From assembly GCA_050084515.1 (NCBI GenBank), contig CM114273.1:16802001-16866000 (forward strand): a stretch of DNA of 64,000 nucleotides, read 5' to 3'. The notes beneath the pieces are model-generated. The model ran no database searches. It was not told where the DNA came from and was given only the letters and a program-made list of their open reading frames with translations. Made by a program: the position numbers and the translations under genes. Positions within the stretch are counted from its first letter, which is position 1. Every line of letters starts with the position of its first letter. Source of the DNA: Blasia pusilla (lineage: Eukaryota > Marchantiophyta > Marchantiopsida > Blasiales). Of the stretch, positions 47,801-60,299 are shown in pieces.

Positions 47801-50747
47801 AATGAGGAGAAAAATCCAAGCAGTCAGTTGACGTTGAGGTCGAAATTGGTACACTTGTCAAGAGAAGAAACAAATTGCAGGTGGTTGATCACGTGCAATT
47901 TGCTGAAGATTGCTTTTGTGTGGTCTGAAGATCCGGTGGATGGTAAAGAGTGACCCAACTGGAATGGTTCGCGCATGCAGTGAGCTTCTCCTCGAGCTAT
48001 CATGTTCAGGCACCAACTCTCAGGTTCAGTCCGTAGTAGCTCGTTTTCAGCAACTTCAAAATTGCAGATTCTTATCGGTATTTCTCCACCGTCACCTCTG
48101 TGGTGGTACATTGCTCCTCGGCCAATCAAGCTCAATGGATCACGATGCTTCGCAGATGCGCAAGTGACAATCAATCATATTTCTATTTTTACAGCTTTCG
48201 TCTTGGAAAGTGGTGCAGCTTGGTCAAATTGAACGATTATGGTATTCGTCAGAATGACTGTTTATGCCACGATTAGTTGGCCCATGTGCATCAACATCTA
48301 CCACCCCAAAAGTTCACACGTCACCACCTCAAATTTGGCTAACCTACCGTTGGTTTATTCGAGTGCAGGCTTGTGTGAGAACCGGTGACTTGTACGCATT
48401 GCTTATTGAGTTTTATCACAGCCAAGGAAGCATGGAGCAGGTGATATCCCTCTCACCACTTTTTGGGGAATGTAACAATTAGTCGTACAACCGAACCGAG
48501 CAGTGAAGGAAGTACCCATTACGATTACGGCGATTCGTCGTGAAGTCTGGAGACTTGAGATCGGGAAGTTGGCAAGTCCACCATCTCCACTTCTACGATG
48601 GTTCACTTGCCAACTTAGGGTCTGAACAGTTTCCAAGCGCTCTAATTGTTGGACACATGAATCTAATCGAGAAAAGAAAAGAATTATACAAAGGGTGTTT
48701 GATGTCTTGCACGTAATATAGTGATGACGAGTTTTGTAGAGGTTAGGTCAAATGGGTAGAAGATGAGGCTTGGGAGGACATCAGACTTTAAAGGGTTGAA
48801 AGAGGGCGGAAAACTGCATATTTCGAAGGTATGAATATACCGTTTTAATGAGGAAGACATACTAGGGTTTCTTTGTGTAGGGTATCTTTTGATTTGCTAG
48901 AGCACAACCTGTAACTCTAGTAATACAAATGCACACAAACTTATGTTGTATAGTTTAAAAAAAAACCGCTCGTAAGGATCCTCTTCCAGCATATAACGAA
49001 TATAAATGTTTGAAAATTTAGAAATCACTTTTCAATAATAATATAAACTTTCAATATTAAGGTCGTCTATGCTCCGTGCATACTTGGCTGTTATTTTCAA
49101 ATTTCCACACCTAATCTCATCATGGGTGAATCAACCTACATTCTTTCCCATCCTCTATGGCCCTGCCTCACCCATCAATCATTCCATGCAACCTGGAACA
49201 TGTTTCAGTAGTGTTCAATGATTATAACTTTCAAATAAGGCTAGAATTGACTCTTAAGGGATGTACAATGTTGTTTAAGGCCACATGAGTTTTTAGTTGA
49301 AATTATTTATATATACATTATTATCGATTACTAGTGTAGGTTTGTGGGATGCATGAGTTTAAATTATTTTCAAAGTTCGAATCTAAATTAATTTGAGGTG
49401 ATCAATTCTATTAGATGAGACTTGCAAAATGGAGGGGAATTTTCCAACAATATTATAGATTTTTTCATAAATTTTGGAAAAAAGTTCATTCAATAAATTC
49501 TATTTTAAAAAAACTTTATTGCATCTTTTTCTCCTTCCATGCCTAGATCAATCCTTGATTTCAGAATTCCCATTTAGGGACTTACTACCAGAATTTTAGA
49601 TACTTACCATTGCATTTTCACTTGTTAACTCATATCAATTTTTTTCAACAAGTTAGAAGCCTTTTTTTCTTATCAAACTCCGTATTTCTTTACTTCTAAT
49701 TATTTCATAAAATAAAATATGCAAATGCAAGGCATGAAAAACCTCATCATTGTACTACAACATTTTTCTTCTTTTAAAATATTACTTCTAGAACAATAAA
49801 ATTAAAAAATATTCCATTCATGCATAAGACATGTAAATTTTACTTAATTTGTTTCCATAATAGGTGATAAAAAATAGTTTTTTAAGGGTTTTTTTTTTTT
49901 TCCAAAGAGCGTCCTCCTTTTAAAGACCCTTTCTTCAATTTATAGAATAAATTATCATACATCTCCCCATCACAAAAACAACCATGACGATAATTCCGGT
50001 GGTTTGACAAGAAGTGTCGGCAATGAAAAATGCGATTTGTCCGTGAAGTTTTTTGTTGGGGTGATACTAGTGTAGGGGGTTTTGGTAACGAAGGCTGTTC
50101 CGAATGAAGGTCCTAAATCTCTAAATTGTGCAGTGCACTTATTATCTCGACTTGGCCGATGAATATTAAAAATTATTCCCCTCTTTGAATGAATTTTCTT
50201 AGCTTTTTACGATTCCCTGTGTTCCTTTTCCTAACACGAACAGAAAGACCGATTCTCTGTGGTTCAGGCGTACCAGGTGATCGAGAAAATGCGAGCCCGG
50301 AAGATTGCTTTGGGACCTTACATTGACCCGGCTGTGACGAGGGCGATATATTTGGTACGTATGTTCTGACCATTGGGATACTCCACAAGTCCGAGGTTTC
50401 TGTTTGGACGACTATGATCGACGTCGCCACAGCGACTCGTTGTGACGACGGATTCTTTGTTGGAATTTTTGGAACTTTGATTTGTCCTCATTTCTAACCG
50501 TAGTTACTTACATCTTTCCAACTTTACAACCTCTTGGAAGGAGAATCCTTCGATCACGAGGGTACAAAGTGACCTTCGTGATCAGGTCTGGAAGGCGGCG
50601 AGAGAGAAACTGCCGGGATCGTCCGGCCTCCAAGTTTTTGTTTTGACCGTGGCGTCGGTGATTCATGGATAGCAGGAAATGGGCCTGGAAAGGAACGAGG
50701 ACCTGGAGGACGTGATCGGTGAAGAGATTAATGTTATGTCTATGTGA
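38839..50747 (+). CDS. IFT140: Intraflagellar transport protein IFT140, first exons not located
   Basis: IFT140 is an IFT-A subunit used for retrograde transport in cilia; in land plants it is expected only where sperm swim. The N-terminal part is WD40 and the C-terminal part is TPR-like. Exons, from frame and GT-AG signals: about 38839-38910 (weak), 39117-39217, 39462-39574, 40056-40115, 40390-40470, 40667-40828, about 41188-41278, about 41490-41599, 41761-41896, 42199-42432, about 42625-42732, about 43024-43174, 43687-43840, 44011-44127, 44689-44814, 45033-45116, 45285-45397, 45560-45662, 46066-46248, 46657-46712, 46935-47022, 47200-47292, 47473-47589, about 47930-47995, 48369-48440, 50277-50354, 50676-50747. 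Diagnostic words are [81 protein letters not shown] and [13 protein letters not shown], all matching the vertebrate protein as I remember it. The C-terminus is acidic ([14 protein letters not shown]), ending at TGA. About the first 400 residues of the usual 1,400-1,460 are not found. Confidence 0.9.
39930..39975. repeat. GA-rich microsatellite in an IFT140 intron
   Basis: GGGAGAGAGCGGAGAGAGGGGGAG is followed by an AG run. It lies within the intron between the exons ending at 39574 and starting at 40056. Confidence 0.9.
48441..50276 (+). other. 1.84-kb AT-rich IFT140 intron
   Basis: The exon ending ...SQGSMEQ (48440) is followed by GTGATA, and the next recognised coding word [12 protein letters not shown] starts after GGTTCAG at 50276. 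All other introns in the gene are about 0.1-0.6 kb. The middle (48.8-50.1 kb) is much more AT-rich than the other introns and includes long T and A runs. I recognise no transposon domain in it. Confidence 0.7.
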
Positions 50748-52109
50748 TTTACTAAATAATCTGCCTACCCCGAGGAGACTTCTGGTATGGTAGCAGATCG
50801 TGCAGTGGGGCATGTTATCGGTAGAATATATCACGCAGGATTTCACAGAGAAATTGGAAACGCTGCAGAGTAGTTTTTTTCTCGTGGGAGAGAGTCCAAG
50901 CTAGTGCGTTGTCATATTTAGTCCCCTTGTGGCAGACACAGACGACAGTGATTGTTCAGGGTTAATGAAATCTTCTAATCCTCTGCTGACAACCTCCACC
51001 TATCACTTGCAATACTTCGTGGCGGAGACCACTGATAGATGGACGGTCTAGAAACACGAGCGACCCCGACATGGTCAAGGCAATTAGTGCATGGCCAAGT
51101 GAGAGAAAGATGGGTCATGTAGGTGGTAATGACGAGGAAATGTTAAGATGAATTTGCTGCTGTCCTGATCGTGGGGACGTGATAGAAGAGAGCATCTGTT
51201 GGTCCAGTAGAGCAGAGGGGCAACGGCAGAGCTTCAGGGGCACAGGAAAGACGAGGATTCCAAATAAAACATAGAGAGCCGGAAGAGCCGGGAAAGTGAG
51301 GAAATCATTCAGAAATCCACCATATCCGTACTTTTGCCCTGAGCCAGGCCACACGATACACAGTGGAACAAGCAAGTGAATAAATTCTTGCTCCAAAATG
51401 ATAACACAAGTGATGGTCACCATTGCTTGTTAAGTGCATTGGACGTAGACGATCTGATTTTATACGATCTCTGTTACCACTAAGTCGTTGACATTGCCAA
51501 GGCATAAGACAAAGAGACTTGGGCTATACTAATCAACCCTTGCTATCCATTAGCAAGGGATTCTCATATTCAGTATAATATGGTAGCTTAATGAAATATC
51601 TCCAAAACAATCCACCAGTGTAAAATTTCTTGAAAGATAGTCTAATAATCAATCTAAATGTTACATGAAGAGGAAGTTGAAGCTGCATAAAAAGTGGAGA
51701 AACTGAAATGTGATTTTTCACTGCATTGAAGAGGGTGAACGCTACATTCTTTTGACACCTAATTTCTCTATTCCTGACTTCACTAGAGAACACTATTTCA
51801 CGAAGTCAAGTGCTTAGACATGAAATCTGTGGGACTACAACTTTGATCCAGAATACATGACACGTGTCAAGAAGTGGAACTTCCAAAATTGTTGGTCAGA
51901 GTGCCAGTTGGTGGTCAGTAAAGGTACATGCCAATGGCTGGCTCTACAAAGAATTGCTTGAGATCTTGCAAGCACTGACCCACTTGCAGAGACTCCTAGG
52001 AGCTTCGTACTTAGTATAGGTGCTCTGCAGCCATTTTCGATGTGTAATATACACGTTTGGATTCCTATTCACATACTTCTTTCAACATAAAAATTTGATC
52101 ACCCACTGG
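50748..52109. other. Tail-to-tail spacer between IFT140 and G6PDH
   Basis: The 1.36-kb region lies between two convergent stop codons, so it should hold both 3' UTRs and polyadenylation sites. ORFs such as 51115-51423 (-) and 51533-51793 (-) have no recognisable motif. Confidence 0.6.
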
Positions 52110-55100
52110 CTACTCCGTATTCATGTCACCCCATCTCACATGGTGCTTGGCAGCTAGGTAATGTGCACCTACAGGACCTCTGCTTCCGTATGGATAAAGC
52201 TCTGGTGATACCCTCTTCTGCTCCAGCTCCTTCAGCAACGGAGTGAAGAGAGACCAGGCCGCATCAAGCTCGTCACTTCTGATGAACAATCTTCGCTCCC
52301 CTTCAATGGCATCAAGGAGGAGACGCTCGTATGCATCTGGAATCTCATGCGAATACCTAATTGCCACAACAGAATTGTATCAGACCGTAGACAAATCCAT
52401 AAAAATCATAGAAATATTCTGTCCAGACAAGTGTGCATCTCCACATCCACACGTCCATCAGGCACCTGTTGCCTCATCTTGTGCCTCTCAATTGCGAGGT
52501 AACACAGGCATTGAGCTTTCTCCTTCAATACCAATCCTTGGAGTAAATATTGGAAGATAGAGTAAGAGGGAGTGCAAAGTTTTGAACCAAGCTTGATTCA
52601 CTGCTGGACAGTCTGATCGTCATACCTATCAGCATAGTGCAAATTCAGATTACTGCGGTCCAGGCGCATCCCTAGACCAGGAACTTTATTGTTGATTTTC
52701 AAGTAGATAGCTTCATCTGGTTGTACTCGGATAACGAGCTCGTTTGTTGCCTGATCCAAGTCAGTCCCAAAACTCCTCTTGTAAAGATTACCAGGAACAT
52801 GTCTAAACTGAACCCTAATTTCTGCCCTGCAACCAGCCCATCTGAAAAATGTGAGTATTGGAAATGAAAGATACTTAATTATCGACTTGAAGAAGTGCAG
52901 GCAATCTATTAGGTAGCTCCATTTTCACTTGACCTTCAAAGAAATCAATCAAGCGTGAAAACATGCACACAGCCACACCTTTTATTGTGGAGCGCCTTCC
53001 CAGCCTTCATGAGGAATGGCACACCATCCCACCTTGCATTATCAATAAACAGAGCAGCCGCAGCAAATGTTGGAGTAATGCTGTTGTTTGGAACCGTTAT
53101 ATCATCTGTGTAAGCAGGGTAATGGACACCGCCCCTTGTGTGGCCCTTGTACTGCCCAACAACTACATCCTCAATGTGCAAAGGTCTCATCGATCGTAGA
53201 ACTTTCACCTGCAGGGTATGTGATTTTTTGGTTGGAAATGTGTGACTGTGCTAGAAGTTGCTGCCTTCACTACAGCACCGGTACCGTAACTGGAAAACTC
53301 ACACTGAAACTTCTTACTGCAACTGCAAATATCTAATTGACCTAACTCGATAGCACACGTCAACAACAACATAAGAGACATGAAGATAAGTTCACAACCT
53401 TCTCATTTCGTATATCCTCTGCATCCAGACTGACAGGTGGTTCCATGGCGAAAAGAGCCAATATCTGAAGAAGGTGATTTTGCATGATATCTCGAATGAT
53501 ACCATAATTATCAAAGTAGCTGCAGTCCCAGGCATTCACAACAAGGCTTTAACATAATGCAAACTGCTCATCAAGTCCATCCCATTCGCTCACTCTTGTG
53601 CACATGCATCAACCATAACAATACAAGTTAAGGGGATTCATTAAAAGCACATTTGCCTGGTTAGAAACATTTTAACCAACTGCCAGGGGAGGTTCTTACC
53701 CCCCTCTTCCTTCAGTTCCAAAATCCTCAGAAAAAATTAGCTGCACATTACGTATGTACTGCCGGGACCACAGAGGCTCGAATACGAGGTTGGAAAACCG
53801 CAGAATTGAGAGATTTTCCACAAGCTCCTTTCCTAGATAGTGATCAATTCTGTCAAGGACAAGGGCACAAGCAGAACAAAAATAAGTGGCCATCCATGAC
53901 AAACTTATGAACACTAAACCCTAGAACTTGAAAGAGAATCAGAGCCTACTTCTTATTCTTACAAATCTTATACCTATGCAATGCAACATAGGTTCTGAAT
54001 GCATCCACCTGGGGGGGGAGGGGGGACAGTTGAACAAGCCAACCTGTATATTTGCTCTTCAGTGAGGTACTCCTTCAGTCCCCTTGTTAACTCTGCAGAA
54101 GATTCAGAATCGCGACCAAAGGGCTTTTCAACTATCACTCTTGTCCAACCCCTAGCAGACGAGGCACCACGGCTGGCACTCCGAGCCACATCAACAAATA
54201 TGTTCGGAGGGATTGACAAGTAGAACAGTCGGTTGGCCACTTTGCCACCCTACAAGATGGTAAAACAGTGGTTTATAATTCTGCTCATGATTAAAAACAC
54301 TAAATCGTGGTATATTAAGAAGTGAGCACCATCCCAGAATCGGATCATTCTAGACAGATTCACTCTACTCACAAATAAGAATGCCTTGAGCTATACTAAT
54401 CTACTCTTATGCCCACCTTCCCTATTCCCTCAGTTATATTGAAAATTTCATTATCATCACAACATACATTGATAGCAGAACATTCCTCAAGAGTCGGTCT
54501 CTGCCTTCAAGTCCCTAGATTTACTGTTCAGAGATTTATAATTGGAATCTTTTCACACAAGCCCAGCAAGCCTACTGACAAGAAGCAAGGCCACAGGAGA
54601 ACACTCTGAAAGACAGTTCCCTCCCCGTATAGTACGATGCTAAAGAATCTTCTCCCCACGCATAGATACTAAGAGGAAAATTCATTGCAGCAAGCAGTAC
54701 CTCATGCTTCTTCAACTCTGCATCAAGCTGCCTGAAATTGTCCTCTGAGCTATACTGTCCTGAATGGTAGTAGCATCGTTGCAAAAAGTTGTCCATCTTG
54801 TCACCGCAATTCTCACTGATGAAAAAAAAAGACCCATGGGGGGCAACTTGATGACTTCCTCCAAAATGATAACTGTGCTTTAGCAATATAATCCCAATGC
54901 AACCAATAAAGTATGGTGTTTCTAGCCTGCCCTCATTTTGTTCGCATACCCCAATTCTTCGCAAAACAACATGCACAACAAGGTAACCTACAAAGTTTTG
55001 AATGACACCATGATCACTGATTGGAAGACCAGTCATGGGACAAAATACAGTGAAATCTGAGTATCAAGTCCATGAACTGCATTTGGCACTTTCATCGATT

Positions 55101-56996
55101 ACGAAGCCTTGACACACAAGACAGGCACAAGTTCTTTGGCTCGAGGTCATTGAGAAATATTCAAATTAAGATTCAGACTACTAGTGATACCTTTGGTCAA
55201 TTCGACAAGTCAAAGTGCCGCTGATCATGTCACGCAGTTCGTCATTTGTCATCTTGCTTCGAGCATAACCAAAAATGGTGAAGTGCTGCCACACAAAATA
55301 AAATAGCGGTGAACAAAAATTAGTTGCAGAAAATCCACACAAGAGATCTTGGAAACTAGGCCCTACAGAAAGACTCAAGAAGATGAAACAAAAAAACCTA
55401 CTTATAGACCAGCTACAGTAAACAACAGTTCTGAAAAATCAGCCCACCTTCTCTTTACCTACATGTATTCAAAACTGAGGCAACCCTTCTAAGTCTTTCT
55501 TGTGCCGAGAAAGAGATGGGCTGCTGACCTTGGGTAGACAGCCTTCATAAAACAACGCAAACAAGGCAGGAAATATTTTTTTCTTTGCCAGGTCACCCGA
55601 AGCTCCAACAACAGTGATGGTTACTGTTGATTCGTTGTCTGTAACATCTCCTATCAGGTCTTTGAATTCTCTGTCCACCGAACCATTGGACAAGTCTACA
55701 ACCTTCTTCAAGCCTGTAACCGTCGAATTTGCACCTGCTTCCACAATACCGGTCAATCGTAAGAAGTTTCCCCGAAAATTTTCCGACAAACAATTGGAAC
55801 ATCCAAATTTGAAGCCAACTAGAAACCTAGGACTAGAGGTACCAGAGTGATTATTCGGCTGTTGAGCGACATCGGAGGGACACCTGAAACGGAAACATGG
55901 ACCTTTAAATGGGGACCAAGTGCTAAAGATCACTTCCACAAGAATACAAAGATACATGAATTATATTATTTCCAGACGTCACTCACATGCTATGAAGCTG
56001 CATGTTAAGATGAACTTAAAAGTAGAGTCGTAAAGTTTGGATAGGAAAACCAAACGCTCCACTCCAACGGGGAATAACATCATCTCTAATGTGTAAGGAA
56101 AATCAGTAAAAGACGTCACAGTTACAGCAAGGATTTAAGAAGACGTCGCATTCGGGATCCAGAACAGACAAGGACAGACGCTGGACTGTAACGACCTACA
56201 ACTAATTCCAATATCAAACCCCTGTTCGAAACAGAGACCGGTCGACTCAGGTTTCACGCATGAATCAGATAGTAAGCGATCTACCATAGTCTAGAAAACA
56301 ATTACCGATAGATGGACAGATCCGGATTACAAATGAGCCTTAATTGAAGTGAAATACTGCAGGACGTAACCATGCAGGGGAGAAATCTGCGTCAGCGGTA
56401 GCCTAGATCCCTAAACCACCCATCCACTAGACACAAAATTCATGGGGCAGAAGACACGAGAAAGAACCCCGGCACTCGGTGACAGTGAACAAGGTTAAAA
56501 ACGACCCCAGTGGGACAGAGAACGCCATTCCATTCGCGGGTTAATCGCAGATTTTGAAACAGCCATAATGATCCCAATTCGTCATAGGTGCACGAGCTGC
56601 TAAGAGCTTTGAATCGACGACCAGCGCCACCTCCAGTGCGAGAGTTGAGGACCACACCAAGACCTCTCCCCGGGAGTAAGTAAGAGCGTGCATGAAGTGG
56701 GACAAAAAGAGAGAGAAAACGAAGAAGAACGCACCGTCGGCAGACACCAGAGTTCCCGATGCCGAGGCAGCAGCGGTGGAGGTATCAAGCGCCCGTACGT
56801 GCGCTCTCCCATTCTGCTGGGATCGCACAAGCTGTGCCGGGCCACGGCGAAGCACCACCGCCACCACCTCCCTCCGCCGCGATGCTCCGGCCAGAGCACG
56901 GCGCCCCCGCGACCCCAAGCTCGCGCTGCGCCTTGGATGCAAATCTGCGTGCATCAGAGGTAACGCCGCTGCTCCTGCCGCTGCCATGGCGGCCAT
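52110..56996 (-). CDS. G6PD: Glucose-6-phosphate 1-dehydrogenase, plastid, redox-regulated type
   Basis: It oxidises glucose 6-phosphate with NADP+ in the first step of the oxidative pentose phosphate pathway. Ten exons: 56996-56746, 55883-55529, 55285-55191, 54815-54701, 54249-54044, 53849-53700, 53519-53399, 53208-52979, 52826-52626, 52356-52110. Phases agree throughout and give about 656 residues ending at TAG. The ATG at 56996 opens an Ala/Arg/Ser-rich transit-peptide-like segment ([20 protein letters not shown]). Motifs are [20 protein letters not shown] (coenzyme), [43 protein letters not shown] (substrate/catalytic), [14 protein letters not shown] and [15 protein letters not shown]. 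Two Cys eight residues apart (LTCRIDQSENCGDK) match the pair that thioredoxin acts on in plastid P-type enzymes. Plastid location follows from the family and the extension. The exon 1/2 junction is the least certain. Confidence 0.95.
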
Positions 56997-57260
56997 CTTC
57001 CCCGCTCCGGAATTCAATTTTTCCCAAATCGCCACGATCCTCGATCCTCCCTCCTCCCCCCCCCCCCCCCCCCCTTCTCTGTCTCTCTCCCCACCCGCCT
57101 CCTGGATCTCCACTCGGTCGACTCTGTCTGTCCTGTCCTCTGCCTCTCTCTCTCTCCTCTCCTCTGTGCGTCCGGGACCCTACGACCTACGAGCGTGTGT
57201 ATGTATGCGTGTGCGTGTGTATGATGGAGCTGAGGAGTCGCGAGGACGGAATGTTTGAGG
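56997..57260 (-). promoter_or_regulatory. G6PDH 5' UTR/promoter with C-run and CT-rich tract
   Basis: Upstream of the G6PDH ATG, on the plus strand, lie a 19-C run at 57056-57074 and CT-rich words (TCTCTGTCTCTCTCC, CTCTCTCTCTCCTCTCC) to about 57170. On the G6PDH coding strand they are G-run and GA-rich sequence. Such GA/CT tracts are common near plant transcription starts. I see no convincing TATA box. Long ORFs on both strands here are due to GC-rich DNA. Confidence 0.45.
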
Positions 57261-60245
57261 ACGAACGAATGGGGCGTTCGGCGGCGAGCGAGGCCCACTC
57301 CTCCGCTCTTCGCGGGAGGCGGAATCCATGTCTCGGGTTTCCAACTCGCCGCTGCGGACTCTTCTGTACGTGTGTCCGAAACGGCTGTCCCTTGCCCGTC
57401 CTGCGCGGTTCCTCCGACTCCGGGCACTTGGATTCGTCGGCGCCTGCGCCGCGTCCCGCAGCTCTGGTCCGATGCGGCGAGACCTCCCCCGGTCACCGCA
57501 TCACCTCCTGCGCCCGCTGCTTCTCCGAATCGCGACTCGCTGCTCCCCGCGTCTTCCGCAATCGCATCGTGGCCGTGGCCTTGCGACATCCTTCGGGCTG
57601 CACGGTTAGAGGACGCATCTCTATTATTGAGACAACTGTATATATATTAATTGGATCATGAGTTTTTTTTTCGTTCTGCTTCTATCAAAAATACTTTTGG
57701 CCGCCTTAAGTGGAGGAGAAATTGATAATGAGAGTGAATCTTCAAAGTAGGGACACTAATTAGTCTATTTATATTAGAGAAATGTCGTAGGGCAAACATG
57801 GTGGCCTTCTATTACGAAATTGATTACCTAGTCAGACGTGATTAATTTTAAAATAAAATTAATTCATGGTTAGTTAGTCATGCATGATATGGGCGTCCAT
57901 GTATAAAAAATCATGAATAAAGTATTGATGAAGTTCAAAAATTTTACCATAGTAGGGATGATGGAGTTGCGTAACCATATCATACCCCTAATTTATATTA
58001 TTACGGGTGATCTTTAGATTAAAAAAATTCCAGTCTGACGCCTCCGGTCCTCGTTTCCTTTCCTCATTTAATTTAATTGTCTCTTCGTAACTTAATTCCT
58101 CCTCTTAAAGTGACATGTGTCAACACCATGAGAACCCTTACATGATAGCTTTCAAGAGCTAAACCCATTCTCTTTAGAGTAAAATCGTGCATTTTTTAAT
58201 GAAAAACTGTTTGGATTAATGTGCACTTCTTGGATTTAATTTCCCCCATCAAATATGGCGTTGGCGGTCCATCCACGTGTGGTTCAAATAACTTATGTGC
58301 ATACATCACCATCTAGAATAATGTGAGAAGCCTTTTATGTGGGTTCTAAGGAAAATACTTCTTGCTCTTAGCTTTACATTTAGAGAGAGGGATGAGGCTC
58401 TCTCATTCCCTATATATATGCAAGAAATCCACTCTTTGTATGTGAGTGTAGTTCCTCGTAGAGTTGGTAGTTTCTACATTCCCACTCATCTTCTCCCCCT
58501 CTAGAGGTTCACCCTTTTCAGAAAGCTTGTCTCAAGGCATGTGGCATATGTTTTTACTATCCTTAGTCCCACAAATTGGTCCATAGCTCTTTGGTCCTTT
58601 GTGTAGGTCTCAAGTTAATTTACTTGACTATCTTGATTGTGCCTTCCCTCATCCCTAGAGGACTGCTTCACCCATCAAGATACGGCTCTTATCTCGTAGC
58701 TTAGACTCTCGAGACTCGCGGGTATATCCCTAATCTTGGGACTACATTCTCAAAATAGAGTTTTGAGCCATAACAAAGTCACAATCAATGTGTTTGACGT
58801 GGTTATGTTGCCACAATGATGCAACTCTAAAGATCCTAAAGCAAATAACCTTTTGCAATTCTTGATAATTGTAAGAATCCCATCATTCTTTGTATTGAAT
58901 GTTATATTTTTATAAAAGGTAAGGTCCAATTAACTCTAATGTTACATCCAACAAATTAGAATAAATAATTCACAAGTCAAAACTAAAAAAATCAACTCAA
59001 TCGTTCCCCTCTTGTCTCTAATCACACATTTTTCCATTAGTGTTCACACAATAATCCCCCAACTTCATGGACCTCCTTCACAACCATTTCAACCCTTTTA
59101 CTATGACACACTTTTTTAAAGTATTTGTATACCATAATCAAATTTTGGTTGCAAAAAGTCACTTGAGGTCTTGGAGTTCATCACACCAAAGTCTTACGCC
59201 AATGTATACTCTCCTTCTCAAGTTGTGGGATGATCTCATATGTGTAAAGAGAGCTTCACTTGAGGAAAGTTTGTCTATGAAAGGAATCGCCTTGCAAAAC
59301 TCACTTGCAATACCCAGTTAGGGGGGCATCCAAGGTAGCTTTCGGAATTGCAAATAGAAATTTAATAAACTGGAATACTTTCAGAGCAATTGTGTTGCAA
59401 AATTTTAGGAGGGGGGCAACCAAATGGAAAACTCATTGAAAGTATTGTAAGAAAAGATTTTTTTACAAATCCTCTTTTGTAAAATTAGGAATATTTTCTT
59501 AATAAAACTCACCAAGCAAGTGAACACTTAACTAAAATACCATTAGACTTTTTCTTAAATCAAACTTGTTGGAAGATGCTGTCCAACGACCAGGGTCCGG
59601 GTAGTGTTTTCGTGAGAACCAGTATATTTCTGTACTGAACTAAACGATAAATTTTGAAATTTTCTCCATTCCGGTCAGCTAAACATATACAACTGCAAAG
59701 CAGAACCTATACCGTTGGTTTTTGGTCCGTAATTGGGAAACTAAGTTGGAAATTTCTTCCTGCTAGCTCAACACATAACCCCGGTTCTCCCCGGACATCG
59801 CCAATGATCTCCCGTCCCCTAAAAAAGTATACAAAATTATTACATGTTGAAAATAAAGTGGCACCGAGGAAACAACCAAAATATGTGATGCGGGGGATTG
59901 AAAATGCTTCCAACGACGGGCGTCTCTTGGTGACCGTTAGCCATACGACCCTTGTGACGCGCACGGAATATCTTGGATTTTCCTCAAGTTCTATTTAAAA
60001 TCAGTATTCGTTTGTCTCTGGTGCTACGTGGCATCGCGGACATTGATGTTAACAAGTGTCGGAGTTGGAGCCTGAAGTGCGGCGAGTAAGCTGAGGCAGT
60101 CCCACCAATCTCGCTTACTAAATAATATCATTTTTAGTCTTTCTTTGTTTTATATTGTCAAGCGTTTACGAAGTTCCTATGTTCTTTAAAAGGTTTCATT
60201 TTTTCAAGTAAGTATGCAGAGCTCAAGGTCTTAAAAAGTGTACAC
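57261..60245. other. GC-rich flank, then AT-rich spacer
   Basis: 57.26-57.65 kb is GC/CpG-rich with overlapping ORFs on both strands (57255-57650 +, 57014-57589 -) and no recognisable domain. From 57.65 kb the DNA is AT-rich. ORF 59654-59998 (+) has no motif that I know. Confidence 0.5.
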
Positions 60246-60299
60246 GAATTATAGATCTCATGCGTGATATTCGAATTGTAGATCTCATGCGTGATATTC
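60246..60299. repeat. 27-bp direct tandem duplication
   Basis: GAATTATAGATCTCATGCGT... (60246-60272) is repeated at 60273-60299 with one substitution. Confidence 0.95.

Noticed and set aside
49370-49400. tRNA-like GTTCGAATC word
   Set aside because: No acceptor stem or anticodon arm can be formed around it, and the flanks are plain AT-rich intron.
55593-55850. Alternative-frame ORFs across G6PDH exon 2
   Set aside because: They overlap the exon encoding the [10 protein letters not shown] coenzyme motif, whose frame joins the flanking exons in phase.
56541-57661. Long plus-strand ORFs (188 and 300 codons) over the G6PDH first exon and promoter
   Set aside because: The region is GC-rich with few stops in any frame. 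The translations are Pro/Ser/Arg-rich with no domain, and the minus strand holds the real exon 1.
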